Shown: positions 22,521-35,433 of the stretch, piece by piece | Layout: each line of letters opens with the position of its first letter | Numbering within the stretch: position 1 is the stretch's first letter | From: Zygnema cylindricum | Taxonomy: Eukaryota; Streptophyta; Zygnematophyceae; Zygnematales; Zygnemataceae | Assembly (NCBI GenBank): GCA_037447655.1 | Contig: JBBHKE010001102.1 | Coordinates: 85,530-142,348 of the forward strand | Reading direction: 5' to 3' | DNA: 56,819 bases | The notes under the pieces: generated by a model | What the model was told of the DNA's origin: nothing | The model's database searches: none | What the model saw: only the letters and a program-made list of their open reading frames with translations | Position numbers and translations under genes: made by a program

Positions 22521-23095
22521 GTTGCTTTTCAGTACTGTCTCTTGATAAAAACCTTAGATAATTCCAACAAACCTTCTTTTGGAGAATCTTTGTTGTGGTG
22601 TGTTAGACTCTATTGCCATCTTGGTTTAGAATTGTCTTTTGTGGAAATCGCAATTTGGAGGGTAGTTGGCACCATCAATTTTTTGGGCAGTTTGGACTTT
22701 TTTCTGTTTAGAACCAACGAGAGTGTGGTTGGTTTTGATTGGCTAGAACCGAAGAGCGAAGGGGTGCATTACCTGTCTGTGCCATTGGAGGAGATTTCGT
22801 CTTCTCTTTTTGCCATCGTTGCTTCTAGGGGTATATGTAGCTTGCTTTGTCATCAACATTGATTTTATCTTTCATTTCTAATTTCAGGGGCAAGGTGATA
22901 TTGTTAATTGTGAAACAACCGATTCTTTATTTCTATTATATCTGTGTGAATGTGTATTTTGGGGTTAATTTTGGAGGTTTTTCTCTAGTGCGTTTTCACT
23001 GGAGTAGACTACAAGGATCCTTGGGGCCGGAACCGTGGGTTTTGAGTAAGCTCTTGTCAAAATGCTAGCAGAGTAGCATTGTACTGAAAAGCAAC
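22521..23095. repeat. 575-bp unit with perfect 15-bp inverted ends
   Basis: GTTGCTTTTCAGTAC (22521-22535) and its exact inverted copy (23081-23095) bound the unit, each followed by TGTCTC. It could be a MITE or a hairpin. Frames inside (22542-22862) show no domain. Confidence 0.5.
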
Positions 23096-26000
23096 CTGTC
23101 TCCCCCGATAAGAGGGGATATGAGCTTCAGATTTTGGGACCCTCATTTTTTGAGAGGAGTTAGGGTTTTACGGATAGTTCTGAAATTTCTATGCATTAGC
23201 CATCACTCAATGGGAGGGGGAGAAGCTTAATAAAAAGAGGCTCCGGAAATGAGATCAAGGGAGCAGGGTAGTCCAGGTACTTTTATACAGGAATAAGAGT
23301 TGCAGATGATAGAGAAGTCAATCTTTATGGCCTGTGTGTTTCATTCGCTTGCTAAAAAAACCTCCGGGGCATCCGCTCCACCTCCTCGTAGCGTGACGCT
23401 TGAACAATTTCCCTCTTTGGCCGAGGCCACCAGAGTCCAAGAGGAGGAGAGGAAGAAGTCATCCCCTACGGCTCATCGAAAAGGGTTAGCTCACAAGGAG
23501 CCGTTCACGGGTCACTTTTCAGAAGTGAGGTTCCATCCCCGGACAAAGGTTCCCAAGGCTCAGATCCCGATAGACCCAATGATCTTGACAGATCCCCGCC
23601 GTCGTGGGAGGAAATAACTCTTTGTACTCCACAATCTGTATGAGTTGAAGGTCAAAAAGGAGTTAGTTTAGTCGGTGATACGCACAGATAGACTTAGGGT
23701 GGTCTGGGCTATATGGGAAATAGTGGAGATTCTCAGCAATTCATCCGAAACTAGTTCATCACAGTCCGTACTAAACAGACCCAGTAGAGTGCCAACACAC
23801 TCGCAGGTCTCACTATCGGATGATACTGCCACTAGCAGGTCAACCCGATGTCGAACCACTTCGCGTGCCAAGGCTAGGGAAGGAGTCAGCCAAAGGGACT
23901 CTCCAAAGACACGAAAGGGTAGATGGTTTGACCACCGCGACAACAAGAGGAGGTTCGCACCCGTTGTGAAGGAGGAGATTCTCCTCCGGCGACCTCTGCA
24001 CCGAGATCGTCTCCTCGAGACGTACCAATTGTTAGACCTTAGAAAGGATTCTTGCGAACCAATTCTTAGAAACAGATCCAAAGGTTTCGGGCATGAGAAT
24101 TGCATATCTGACTAAGGTGGTTAGCATAACGCAGAAGTTGGTGGAGATAGTGAAAGCACAAGGTCAGGCTACAACAAGGGTTGGACCAGTTACGGTAAAT
24201 TGGGAGGCTCTAGAGAAAGAAAGACGGGCTTTATGGGAACAGAAATTGAACCTTATTGTGGAAGCTAGAAGCAAGTCAACTAGACTTCTCAGTGGGAAGA
24301 GGTCCACTCCATCAAGGTGGGCCGCATCCAGAGGAACAAATTCATGAAACCAACCCTACCATAAGCAGCCAACTAGGCATTGTTTTCTCGAAAAAGAGTT
24401 GGGATAACCCTCTTCCGCGGGAAAGGGGGGGAATTGCGCAACCTTATGAAAAGGGATCGGGTGCAGATATACTTCTTGACATTGCTGCTTCTCTTTGGGG
24501 AGTGCCAACTATTGTTTCGATGGAGGACGCTTCGCTAGGGAAAGTCTTGGTGGAATTACGACCGGACGTAAAGGTTCACATTCCTTTGAGGGTGTCCACT
24601 ATTTCTACTTCTCCAACCAGACAAACCCTTGCTCTTCTCTCTTCTCCGTTGCCACCTCATTCTCTAGCTGCCGCAACCTGTGGATCTCCCAACCCGCTTG
24701 TCTTAAAAAACTAATCCATCTTTAACTATTCTCCTCCTCTGTGGCCTTCTCCTCCTTCCAGCTCAGGAACTCCACCTCCTAAGACCTCCAAGAGGCGATA
24801 TAGGAGACAGACGCCTTATCCTATAAGGCCCCTACAATCTCCAACTATGTCACTGTCGATTTCCCAAAGACCTTTGAACGGACCTCGTCTCAACATCCCG
24901 TCGGTGGAGACAGTTCTAAGGGAGGAACAAGCCTCTTCTTGATATAGAGGAGCAAGAAATCTAACACTATTTTAAACAGCAAGACCATCTTCAGTGGGGG
25001 TGGGGATCACAATTGTTACACCCGCCCTTTCTATCGATGGATGAAGCAATTCGGATCTAGATGGTGTAGATCCAAGAGCAATTTTGCAGGCTTAGTTTGT
25101 CAGCCCCACCAGACCGGCCTCGCCTTAATTCACCAATCTCGCAGAAGAAGAGAAAGAGATGGGAGACGTCCAGATCTTTACAGAGGATAGTTCGTGGATA
25201 ACATTTTCAGATTTCGAATTGTTGTGGAAATCTTCACCCATTCTGAGTTCAACAAAAACTAGGGAGGAGTCATTACAGCAGACTTCGAAACAACTCTGTT
25301 CCCTATGATGGTTAATTATCTTTGAAAAGGAGCACTGGCAGATTACAAGGAGAGGCAGCCCCTTCTGGTGGCTCCAAACATAAAGATCTCAGATCTTATT
25401 CTAGATGTCTTTGTAGATGTCGAATTACTCTAGGCTGAGGCCAACGTGGTTGCAGATACATCTTCTTGTATAACAACCGTTTTCACAAATGATATGAAAT
25501 TGCACGCACAAGGAATGGCCTACGTGAACCATCTTTAGAAAATTCAAGAAGCTCAAGCCGCCACGCAAATGGTTGCCAACCCCACTCCCTGTATGACTTT
25601 GTTGAACTTCTAGAGGCTCCTCTATACAGAGAGGAATGAATATGCAATCGAAGAATTTACAAAATTCGGGTGTTTGAAAAATAAAACACCGCATAATTTA
25701 TTCAACAGACTCTCTAGCCTTTGCCAAAAAACCAAAGTGTCAATTATTCATCTGCCAACAATGCGACCAAATATTTTATAGCGGTTTGCAACTCGTTTGG
25801 CCCCTAAAGGCAGACTGCTCTCGACAATTAGATTGCAGGCCAAGCCATACGGGACATCAATCCCTTGGCAAAAGACATCTTTTTAGTGGCAATGAAGTTG
25901 TATGATCATTTTGTCCACAGTGAAGCCTGTGAAAAAGCTGTCACACGAAAAGCTCGCGCTAATTTTGCAGAATTCGCTGGAGAGAGCTCTTTGCACCAAG

Positions 26001-26920
26001 AGGAATAAGCCAAATTGCAGGTTTTGCGGAAGCTTAAGGGAAATTAATACGCAGAATATGAGGCCGAGCCGGCCATGGGGGCAGATGAGAGGGCCTTCCT
26101 TTAGAATTGTCTCAATTGTCAACAAACAGGTCATGGATGGAAACACTGTCCCCGGAAACAGAAACGTAAACTATTGGAAAATAAGAATGAATGGGAAAAG
26201 GAGAGAGCACAAAGGACTCGGAAGCAACAAGAACGCAGATAAAGAGCAGGGGATGAGGACGAAACACACGTTACAAACGACACCTACAAACGAATCCTTC
26301 GTTCACAAACTTCAAAAATGTCTCAAGCTCAGTTCAATCAGATTAAGCTCCCTAAATTCGATGATGCTCAGATCTGAAATAAATTGAGGAGAAAATACAC
26401 AACCGAAGGCACCAAATCTACAGCGTGCGATTTCATGGAGCACAAGGAAGGGCAAGGCTTTCGTAAAAATGGAGTCCCCAAAGAAGTGCTTTATTTTTCC
26501 CTATTCACAAGTGAAGGACAATTGCCGTGAATCCTCTACCTCTTCAGCTCCTTTACCCATGGGATCGTCATAATAGGGAAGAATCCAAGCGGCCAGCACT
26601 AGGTCAGACTAAGATCTCACCGGAGACAAAAATTCAGCAACAGAATCAACAAATGGCTGCAATGGCTGCGAAATTGGTGACTCTGTGGTTATGATCACAC
26701 TCTCGAACCCCTACTCTGACGGCGGCTCTGAAACTCCATTGAAAGAAACAGTTGTTACTTCAGAAGCTAGCTGAGCTTGAACAGGAAATCATAGCGGATA
26801 AGGATGACGATGATGTAATGGGGTGGGATATGGAGCCTCCAAAGGCCCACCATGCACAAAATTTTGCCTCAGGGGCTTGGAATGTAGGAATTGGGGACAA
26901 CCGTCGTCAGTTACGTTAGT
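23096..26920 (+). pseudogene. decayed gag-like region with one CCHC zinc knuckle
   Basis: Across 25200-26260 the plus strand translates, with several stops, to text typical of a retrotransposon Gag capsid: LADYKERQPLL, TPHNLFNRLSSLCQKTKV, MRPNI and then CLNCQQTGHGWKHC at 26108-26149, a CX2CX4HX4C knuckle followed by a basic lysine/arginine stretch. Upstream, 23300-24700 holds several open frames rich in charged residues (for example QKLVEIVKAQGQATTR) that I cannot assign. I found no reverse transcriptase or LTR pair, so the superfamily is unknown; one knuckle would fit gypsy-type or other Gag. It lacks the copia motifs seen elsewhere here. Confidence 0.45.
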
Positions 26921-26929
26921 CACTTGGAG

Positions 26930-29393
26930 GATTTATAGGTTGGGCCTTTGTACGACCTTGTCGGTTCGATGAATGTTCCGTGTATGGCGCACAAAGCTCT
27001 AGTGTCATCTGTAAGAAACAAAATCTATTGAAGCGTGGCATTTGTAAGAAACAAAACCTACTGCAACGTGGCAGTAAGACATTGCGTTTAATTTGATGTG
27101 ATGGCTGTAGCGATTGTTTTACTGACCGTACAAGACGGCTGGTGGGATAAAACGTCCCGTTTGCAGGCAAATTGCGAATTCGTTACTTTGACCAGTAACT
27201 TATTATGTGCAATCGAATAAATTTGATGCCCTCGTGGCCTATTTGGCTGCACCCAAGTTGGTGTTGATTCATTGTCAGATTTTTCCCTAGCGATTAGCTT
27301 GATTTGATTTGTACTTTCCAGCTGTCTAGGTGATAACGCGTCTTTTCATATATCGCCAGCTAAAATGAACGGTTTTAGTGAGTTGAAATTGAGTGCGTTG
27401 CCACTGAAAAGCTTACTCACATTTGTTTCCTAATAATCAAGACTACAAAAAATCGCAAGAACTTGTTCTCACATGTTTAAGCGTCAAATAGGTAAACATA
27501 GACAATCTATGTTACAATATTGGAATGTATATCCAAATTAATGTTGGGTGTATAAATTAATACTGTATCATATTATTGAATTTATATAGCACACGATTCA
27601 AGGTTGGTTCACTATCGTATCTTTCGCGAGAGATTAGCTTGACTTAAATTTGTGCATTTCCAATTGTCTAGTTGACGTCAGGTCTTTTTGGGAAAATGCT
27701 TAAATATTTGAATTTGTATCCAAATTAGTGTTAGTTGTATAAATTAGCCTTCATTTTTAATGGTGTTAGGCCCTTGAACCCAAAAAAAGGTTAAGAACAC
27801 TAATTATTACTTTTACTCTAATAGTTATTTAGAGTGTCTCTCTTCCTCCAAATTGAAGAGGGAGTTGGGAATGACGCAACGTCTTTTTTTTTTGGAAGTT
27901 TACCCACATGTTTCCGTACACTATCAATACCTGAAAAGTTACGAAAGTTACGTAAAGTTCTAAAAATAGAAAAAATAACATATTTTCAAAAAAAAATCAA
28001 AAAAATTACAAATGGTACCTCCATGCTTTTAACTTCTTATTGTACGGACCCCTACCAGCCTAGTTTCATAAAACCGGTTTTAGCTCCACAGGCCACCACG
28101 CGAATCAAAACTGAGCCCACGCTTAGTCTTAGCGCTTGCGAAATGTTTCTTTTCGGCATGTCGATTCTGTCGTCGATTGCTCAAGATCGTATCTAAAGAC
28201 ACGTGTGAAGTTAATTGATATATCCGCGCTAGCTGACAAATGCTGACAGTGTGCCGCTGAAAAATTTTGACCCAAAGGGTTCAATGATTTCACACTATGT
28301 GATCCTCAATCATCGAGTAAAATATATTTACCTTTTTTCGCTACGCATTCAATATAATGTGCGGAAAACCTGAAGTGTAGATTCTCGGACGTCGGTGTGG
28401 GAAGACTTCCTAAAAAAAAATCTCACATGCTTTAAAAAAGGCCTTGAGGATTGCAGTTCCGTTCTTCTAGGACCACATTCAAGGGTTGTACGGCACATGT
28501 TCATAGTCCTTTTTGGTCGGCAAGTTGAAGTTTCCAGCGACAAAGGTAGCCGTAAATCCATAATAAATTTTTTCGTCTCATGTAAGAATGCAATATTTAT
28601 CGTACGTCTACACCTTTCTCTTAGTGGGCCAATGTCATCCTTAAACCTTTGTTCTTATTGGTACACGGTGGTAAATTGAATTCGATCTAAATTTTTCCGG
28701 TTTCAGGCAAAAATATGAGGCAGTCAATTAAAAATCAATCTTTTGTTTTCTTCCCATGTTTTCTAGTAACCTAACGTACATTAGTGATCACTTTTGATAG
28801 TGCAAACGTTGACGTCCACCATAACATGGCCGTTAGGCAGAAAACTTGAAGCTGGCTAGAAAAATACACTACGCGTCGTTAAAAGCGTTAAAGAAAAATT
28901 AACGAAAGTTCTAATTTAGTGGTTTTAATGCTATTCTGTGTTTAAAGTCTCAAATTAATTGAATGTATTACTGCCAATTGTGGCACTTTATGCAAAATTG
29001 TGTGTCTACTTTGAAACATGCAAATTAAGCCGTTATCAGAGATATCGTCAATTATTGGGCGGAGGAGGTCTAATATCATCAAAGAGGCTCGATATAACAC
29101 TCCGCCACAAACAAATGGTTTTCCGTCAATATAAACGTTATTACTATATATATTACAATATTACATTGTAATATATGTTATGTCATGAATGAAGAATATA
29201 GTGAGAAATGTTAGCAAGAAACTACAAAACAAGTTTAAAATTTTTGAAAGTTACTTTTGCATTAAATTGTGTAAATCTTTTATATATATGTAGATGTATA
29301 GTTGTTACTTAGAGAGACATATTGTTGGCGTTAAAAATTATATGAGAATCGTGTTTCGTGGATGTACACATGGTATTAATGTGATTTTCTATA
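26930..29393 (+). repeat. long dispersed repeat W/X, copy X3 (interrupted by Copia-B)
   Basis: Matches X2 from TTTGTACG(A/G)CCTTGT onward and continues after the Copia-B insertion at 41123 (TATATGTAACCATGTTGATTAAGAGAACATTGC versus the same text at 20928). Compared with X2 it lacks segments corresponding to about 18660-19190 and 19700-20400. The TATA end of the W promoter is present at its left edge but the signal-peptide ORF is cut off. Confidence 0.75.
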
Positions 29394-29457
29394 TGTGAAA
29401 TAAATAGTTTTTTGGGTATTTTCTAGGTCTTAATATATTAGCGGAAAAAGAAACATT
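29394..29457 (+). repeat. Copia-B first LTR, truncated
   Basis: Starts TGTGAAATAAATAG and follows the 5' end of the other B LTRs through TTTTCTAGGTCTTAATATAT and GAAAAAGAAACAT, then jumps into reverse transcriptase sequence at 29456-29458. Confidence 0.85.
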
Positions 29458-30367
29458 TAGGGGAGGCAAGATATATTTTGGGAATTCAAATGGAAAGAGA
29501 TAGGGGGAAGAGGATCATAAGATTCACTCAGAAAGAAGCAATAGGAAATATGCTTGAGAAATTTCAAATGGAGAAAGCTAACGGTTGTACCACTCCCATG
29601 GACTTGAAGAAAGTAAGTGATGGGAGTGTAGAAGGAGGAGTGATGATCTTAGATGATCAGATGAGTCCAGAGGAGAAAGAGGCTATGAAGTCTATTTCTT
29701 ACAGACAAGTTTTAGGAAGTTTAATCTACTTTATGACCTCTACAAGGCCAGACATAGCGGCAGCAGTAGGAGTCCTCAGTAGGAGTCTTAACAATCTTAG
29801 AAAGAGAGATTCGGAAGCAGCCAAGAGAGTCATGAGATATCTGGTTGGAAACAGAGAATTATGGTTGATTTCGGAGGGGAGCACACTGATATCACCACTT
29901 GGAGTGATGCCAGTTATGGGGATGCACCTATGAGAAGATGCACTTGTGGATATGTTTTGTATGTGGGGGAAGGTGTTTGCTGTTGGAGCAGTAAACAACA
30001 AAAGGTGGTTGCTCAGTCTACTATGGAGGTTGAGTATATGGCGTCTTGTTCTGCTGTAAAAAAACTAATGTGGGTGAAGTCATTGTTGCAAGAACTGGGA
30101 TATATGAAAGAGGGAGTGCATGATGTCTTTTGCGATAATAAAGCTGCAATTGCAATTGGAGCCAATCCAAAACACCATTTCAAAGCAAAAAATATGGACA
30201 TAAGATTAAGCTTCGTGAGAGAAAAAGTTGAAAATAAAATTTTAAATCTTGTGCATAGACTTGATGAAGAAATGGTGGTTGACATGATGACCAAACTTGT
30301 GCCCTCTCCTAAATTAAAATATTGTCAAGAAAAATGCGGGGTTGAAAGAAAAATTAAAATTAGACTA
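29458..30367 (+). pseudogene. pol: Copia-B first unit: reverse transcriptase 3' part and RNase H
   Basis: Starts in the conserved GEARY-LGIQ block after the YVDD region, so the catalytic part of reverse transcriptase is absent. QKEAIGNMLEKFQMEKAN, SLIYFMTSTRPDIAAAVG and RVMRYLVGNRELW follow. A frameshift near 29870-29890 changes frame before RNase H: TTWSDASYGDAP (first Asp), STMEVEYMASC (Glu), VFCDNKAAIAI (third Asp). The C-terminus keeps VREKVENKILN and a MMTK motif. Closely similar to 39200-40115 of the second unit. Confidence 0.85.
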
Positions 30368-30368
30368 G

Positions 30369-30381
30369 AAAATAAGGGGAG
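30369..30381 (+). promoter_or_regulatory. Copia-B polypurine tract (first unit)
   Basis: AAAATAAGGGGAG directly before the TGTTAAAATAAATAG start of the middle LTR. Confidence 0.8.
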
Positions 30382-31167
30382 TGTTAAAATAAATAGTTTT
30401 TTGGGTATTTTATAGGTTTTAATATATTAGGGGAAAAAGAAACATGCAGGCACCTTGTCTTCATCTCTTCTCTCTTACCCCTATACTTGTTGTAGTCAGT
30501 GAAAGAGAGATAGAGTGATGGAGCCATGGTTGCCTTAGCTCCATCGACAGGGTTAGAGAGTGACTTGAAGTCACTCTCTACAAAAAGGTTGAGTCCAGCA
30601 GGACTCCAACCCCCGACCGGTTGAGCGTGGCGTAGCCGTCCGCTCTAACCAGTCTGTCGTAGATGTTTGCTAGAGTATATAGAGTGTGATTCATATTTAA
30701 AATATGTTACATCCCCTACAATGATTAACAAATATGCATATGTAACATCACATAACAGGTTAAATTCAGTGCGGACTATAACTCGCACGAAACAAATGAA
30801 TCTCACATTTGTTTCGACGGACGATATTTAATGCCGGTTCTTATCCAACGGCATACATCTTCGCCGAGATCCCGGAAAGGTCACTTTGGCGTTTTGTGAC
30901 GTGGCATGACTTGGAACCACGTGGAGAGATGACATTCAATCGTGGGAATTCCAAGGAACGTACGGACGAGTGAAAAGCAGACACACGTATGCTTAATAGC
31001 CTTGTCATATATAGGCCGTACAAAAGGTACACCGGCAGTAGTACTTTTTGGTATGGTACAGTAATCTGATTGGTCCGTACTTCAGTAGATATAAGTTATT
31101 AGAGGGAATTAGGACTTAGAAAATTTTGGTAGGTAGTCACCTCTCCATTTGAGAGTTTGTACAAATT
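30382..31167 (+). repeat. Copia-B middle LTR, left part
   Basis: First 786 bp of the middle LTR, collinear with 40134-40915. It breaks off at GTACAAATT, where Copia-A begins. The rest of the LTR resumes at 37613. Confidence 0.9.
30587..30660 (-). other. tRNA-like segment in Copia-B middle LTR, antisense
   Basis: Minus strand reads CTGGTTAGAGCGGACGG (D-arm/A-box-like), then GGGGTTGGAGTCCTGC (T-arm/B-box-like). The partner LTR has TTCGAGTC at this place. The acceptor stem is poor. Confidence 0.55.
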
Positions 31168-32214
31168 TGAAACTCTAGACCTCCATAAGTCCTCAGAGTG
31201 GACAGCTTCCAAGAAGCCTTTAAGATAATCCTGACCCCTTTGTGTTTAAGCAAAAATAACTGCCACCCTGGCAGAAACAAACTTTGATCAACTTCACCCC
31301 TATGAAGACAAGACTCCCCTGAGTCGATAGCAAAAAGAATCTCTGAATTTGCTCCCCTGAGCAGTAAGTTATGGAGGGTCAAAGTTGACCTTTTGTACAG
31401 AAGCTCTCTGGGAGAGAGGGTCCTATCTTCTAATTTTTCCAAGTCCTATCTCTCTCACAGACTCTATCTACTGATGTACGGAACCAATCAGAATTGAGTT
31501 CCGTACGCAAAAGTACAGTTGCCGGTGTACTTTATGTATGGACATTGTACGACATGGCCAAAATGTCGACACATGTCAAATCCGGATTCGGTGCCATAAT
31601 CTCCGGAGATTCCACAATCCAACGGAATTTCGCCACGCGTCATCCGATGTGGGGATGGCCACAAACCGCCGAAATCTTCCTCCGCGATCTCGGCGCTAAT
31701 CCCGGCCGTCCGATTAAATTCGGCTTTAATCGTAGCCGTAATAAATACATGCGCGGTATTTGTTTCATTTACGAAACAAATGCGCGGTACTGATTTGTGT
31801 CCGTACCGTAAGTCGTACATTATATATTACTGGATCTATGTATCCCGTAATTCATTTCAGTTAAATGGTTTTTCGCACGTATACCTATTTAAATAACTAT
31901 CAAACTACAGCTACGTAACAATACCGCTAGACTAAACGGCTAAGGCTACCGGCTATTTCCTGTCTGTCGGCCGGTAGGTACAAGGATCAAATCTTGCCGC
32001 CGGCACATAACTTTTACTTAAATAAATAAACCCTAATATAAATTTCCCGTAAACCTCAGGATAGCCAAGGTAGCCATGGCTTTAGCTTCCTCTCCAATTT
32101 CTCAGTGACTGCGACAAGTTTGAGAGTTGGAGAGAGAAGTTAGAGATAGACTGCCTCGACTTCTATATTTCTTTTCAGACCTAGAAAATACTAATAAAAC
32201 CATTAGTTTCTACA
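31168..32214 (-). repeat. Copia-A 3' LTR
   Basis: 1047 bp with TG...CA ends, direct repeat of 36566-37612 and of the solo LTR at 45157-46204. A 1-bp deletion near its gag-start end places the ATG 19 rather than 20 nt from the LTR edge. Confidence 0.92.
31924..32006 (+). other. tRNA-like hairpin segment in Copia-A 3' LTR, antisense
   Basis: GACTAAACGGCTAAGGC resembles a D-arm. CTACCGG and CCGGTAG can pair, and CAAG-GATCAAAT-CTTG resembles a T-arm, enclosed by GCCGG/CCGGC. It lies opposite to the element's transcription. The copies at 37322-37404 and 45914-45996 match. Confidence 0.5.
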
Positions 32215-32228
32215 CTCCCCTTATTTTC
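32215..32228 (-). promoter_or_regulatory. Copia-A polypurine tract
   Basis: Minus strand reads GAAAATAAGGGGAG immediately before the 3' LTR. The pol stop codon TAG lies at its upstream edge. Confidence 0.8.
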
Positions 32229-35200
32229 TAGTCAATCTTTAATTTCAGACCACACTTCTCCCTGCAAAAAATTAGCTTAGGGGAAGGCACAGGTTTGGTC
32301 ATCATATCTGCTACCATCTCACTATCTGGTCTGTACTCTAAACTGATTATTTTGTTTTCTACTTTCTCTCTAACAAAGCTAAATCTAATGTCCATATGTT
32401 TGGCTTTAAAATGATGTTAAGGATTGGCAGAAATAGCGATTGCTGCCTGATTATCACAAAATATTTTCTGCACACCACTCTTAAGGTGACCAAGCTCACC
32501 AAGCAAAGACTTGACCCACATCAATTCTTTTACAGCAGAGCAAGAGGCCATATACTCAGCCTCCATGGTGGACTGAGCAATAACCTTTTGCTGTTTGCTA
32601 CTCCAAGAGCAAGCCCCATCACCCACATATAATACATATCCAGAAGTGCATCTCCTCATCGGAGCATCACCATAACTGGCATCACTCCAAGTAGTGATGT
32701 CAGTATTCTCCCCACCCAAATGCAACCATAAATCTCTAGTTCCTACCAAGTATCTAAGGACTCTCTTAGCTACCTCCCAATCCTTCTTAGTGGGAGCATT
32801 TAGACTTCTACTCAGCACTCCTACAGCTGCAGCTAAATCCGGCCAGGTACAATTCATAAAATAGATTAGACTTCCCACTACTTGCCTGTAAGGAATAGTC
32901 TGGATGAACTTCTGTTCATCAGGAGATAATTCCTCGTCTAAGACTATGACTCCTTCTTCCTCACTCCCCTCACTTCCCTTCTTCAATTCTATTGGAGTTG
33001 TACAACTATTAGCTTTATCCATTTGAAATTTTTCAAGCATGTTCCCTATTGCTTCCTTTTGAGTCAATCTTATAATTTTTCTTTTTCGGTCTCTCTCTAC
33101 TTGAATTCGCAAAATATATTTTGCTTCCCCCATATCCTTCATTTTAAATCTCCCCTTAAGATCGGTTTTCAGTTTATTAATTTTTTCCATTGATTTACTT
33201 AAAACAAGCAAATCATCAACATAAATTGCAATAAATATAAAACCTTCCTCATCTTCGAAAACATAGATTGAGTGATCTGAGCTGATCCAAATATATCCTA
33301 GACCGGTAAGAAACTCATCAAGCTTCTTATTCCACTGTCGAGGCGCCTGTTTCAAACCATAAAGAGATTTAATCAGCCGGCATACCTTACTCTCCGCTCC
33401 TTCTTCCACAAACCCTTCGAGTTGTCGCATGAAGATCTCCTCTTCCAATTCTCCATGCAAAAAGGCTGTTTTGATGTCCATCTGGTGCACTTCCATGTCT
33501 TCCGCCGCTGCTAAACTGAGAAGTATGCGGACGGAGGGAAATCTGACCACCGGGGCAAAGGTTTCCTCGTAGTCAATTCCTTCCTTTTGTGTAAATCCCT
33601 TTGCCACTAATCTGGCCTTGTAGCGCTCGATTGTGTTATCTGGGTTCAGTTTTAGTTTGAAAACCCACTTACAACCGATTGGTTTTCGGTTAGGTGGACA
33701 GTCCACCAGCTCCCAAGTATCGGCTGCCATGATTGAAGCCATCTCCTCATTGATGGCTGTCTTCCACCGGTATATTTCTGGACAAGTCATCGCCTCTCGA
33801 TAAGTTTGAGGTTCATCTTGATGAGATAGTTTAGTTACCTTGTTATTAACCTGTTTTTCTTGCAGTCTTTTGCTACTTCTCCTCCCCCCCTCAAAATCTG
33901 AGGCCGGAATAGATGGTTCTCGTGGATTCTTTCGAACAAACTCGGCTTCTCCCCTATCCCTTGATTCCGAATCAATTTCCACCACGTCTTCCGCTTCGAG
34001 TAGAGTTGTCACTGGAGTTTCAACAGCAGAGTCCTTTTCGGTCTGATTTGTTCCTGCAAGAATGTCATCGTCTCTAAAACCAGGATAGTTAGGAAGCTCA
34101 AAGTCATCAGAATTTTCTGACTCAAATCTGATTTTTACTGACTTTGTATATTTGAAGGGATCCACAGACTTTCCTTCATCCATAACTACTAGATGCTTTA
34201 CTAAGATTATATCTTCTCTTTTTAGATAATAAACTCTATATCCTTTAACATCCTCATCATATCCTAATAAGTATCCCGGTTTTCCTTTAGGATCTAGCTT
34301 CCAATTAGACCGATCTGTATCTAGACTGAATACTTGACTGCCGAAAACCTTTAAATGAGATAACTCTGGTTTCCGACCTGTCCATCTCTCATAAGGTGTT
34401 TGATCTTTTATAGCTGAAGTAAGAACTCTATTTTTGAGGTAATTAGCACAGTTCATTGCTTCTGCCCAAAACCTTTTTCCTATCTTCTTATCCGACAACA
34501 TACTTCTAGCACTATCACTTAGTGTTCTATTTAACCTTTTAGCTACCCCATTCTGTTCCGGATTTTCTAGAACTGTCTTTTGGTGTTGAACCCCATCTTC
34601 CCTCAAAAAATCCTCAAACTGGTTAGAAGTATACTCTCCACCATTGTCACTCCTTACTCTCTTGATTGGAGTTTCATGGAGTTTTTCGCTCCATGCTTTA
34701 TATTGTCTAAAACAGTCCTCAGCTTCTGACTTGTTTTTCAAAAAATATACTCGGGAATACCGAGACCAATCATCAGTTATAGTCATCATAAATCTCTTCC
34801 CCCCCGGTGAGGGCACTCTAGCCGGTCCCCAAATATCTGTGTGTACTAGATCTAGAAGTTTTTCTCCCTTGTAGGTGGCTGTTTTTGGAAAGGGTAATCT
34901 GTGTGCTTTACCTTGAGCACACCCACTACAATCACTTATATCATCACTCTCACTGAACTGAATCCCTTCCACCACTCCCATCTTTTTCATCTCTCTTAAC
35001 TTATCTAGATTCACATGCCCAAGCCTCTTATGCCACATCATAATATCATGAACACCAGCATAATAAAGTTTCTTCGTTTCATTACTTAAGATCAGCCTAA
35101 ACATCCCATGGCTACCTTTCTCAGCAATGAAATAGACATCCTCCTCAAAACTAGCAGTAAAGACTCCTTCCCTAGTGCTAGTGAAAAAACCCTTATCATC

Positions 35201-35433
35201 TAATACTGTGTAGAGATAAGGTTTTTGTTCAGCTCCGGAATAAACAATACATCGGAGAATGTTAATATGGATGTCTTTCCTTTTACTAACACTTTTAGGT
35301 CTACCGATCCTACAAGAGTACTGGTGACAATCCTCCCATCCCCGTACTCTATCTCTACGGTGGGAATCTTTCTTATCTTAGTGAACAGGTGTCTATCATT
35401 ACACATGTGCATTGAGGCACCTGAATCTATAAT
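32228..35433 (-). pseudogene. pol: Copia-A Pol: protease, integrase, reverse transcriptase, RNase H
   Basis: After the TAG that ends gag, IIDSGASMHMC is the aspartic protease active site. A frameshift near 35205 separates LFIPELNKNLIS from the rest, then 900 codons are open. Integrase: WHKRLGH and CSGC form the HHCC zinc domain, DLVHTDIWG gives the first catalytic Asp, VRSDNGGEY the second. The expected Glu 35 residues later is Lys (GVAKRLNRT). Reverse transcriptase: MDIKTAFLHGELEEEIFM, YGLKQAPRQWNKK and catalytic YVDD. RNase H: WSDASYGD, MEAEYMASC, FCDNQAAIA. A TAA replaces lysine after AISANP (32414-32416); beyond it the frame reads on to the TAG at 32228-32230. Confidence 0.93.

Noticed and set aside
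20496-29171. Pair of matching 70-codon frames at 20496-20708 and 28959-29171 as a conserved protein
   Set aside because: Both begin with TTG. Amino-acid differences are at least as frequent as silent ones by eye, so the match reflects shared repeat DNA.
35431-35433. Programmed TAG readthrough between gag and protease in Copia-A
   Set aside because: Copia-E has TGG at the same codon and stays in frame, so a point mutation explains the stop. No downstream readthrough structure was apparent to me.
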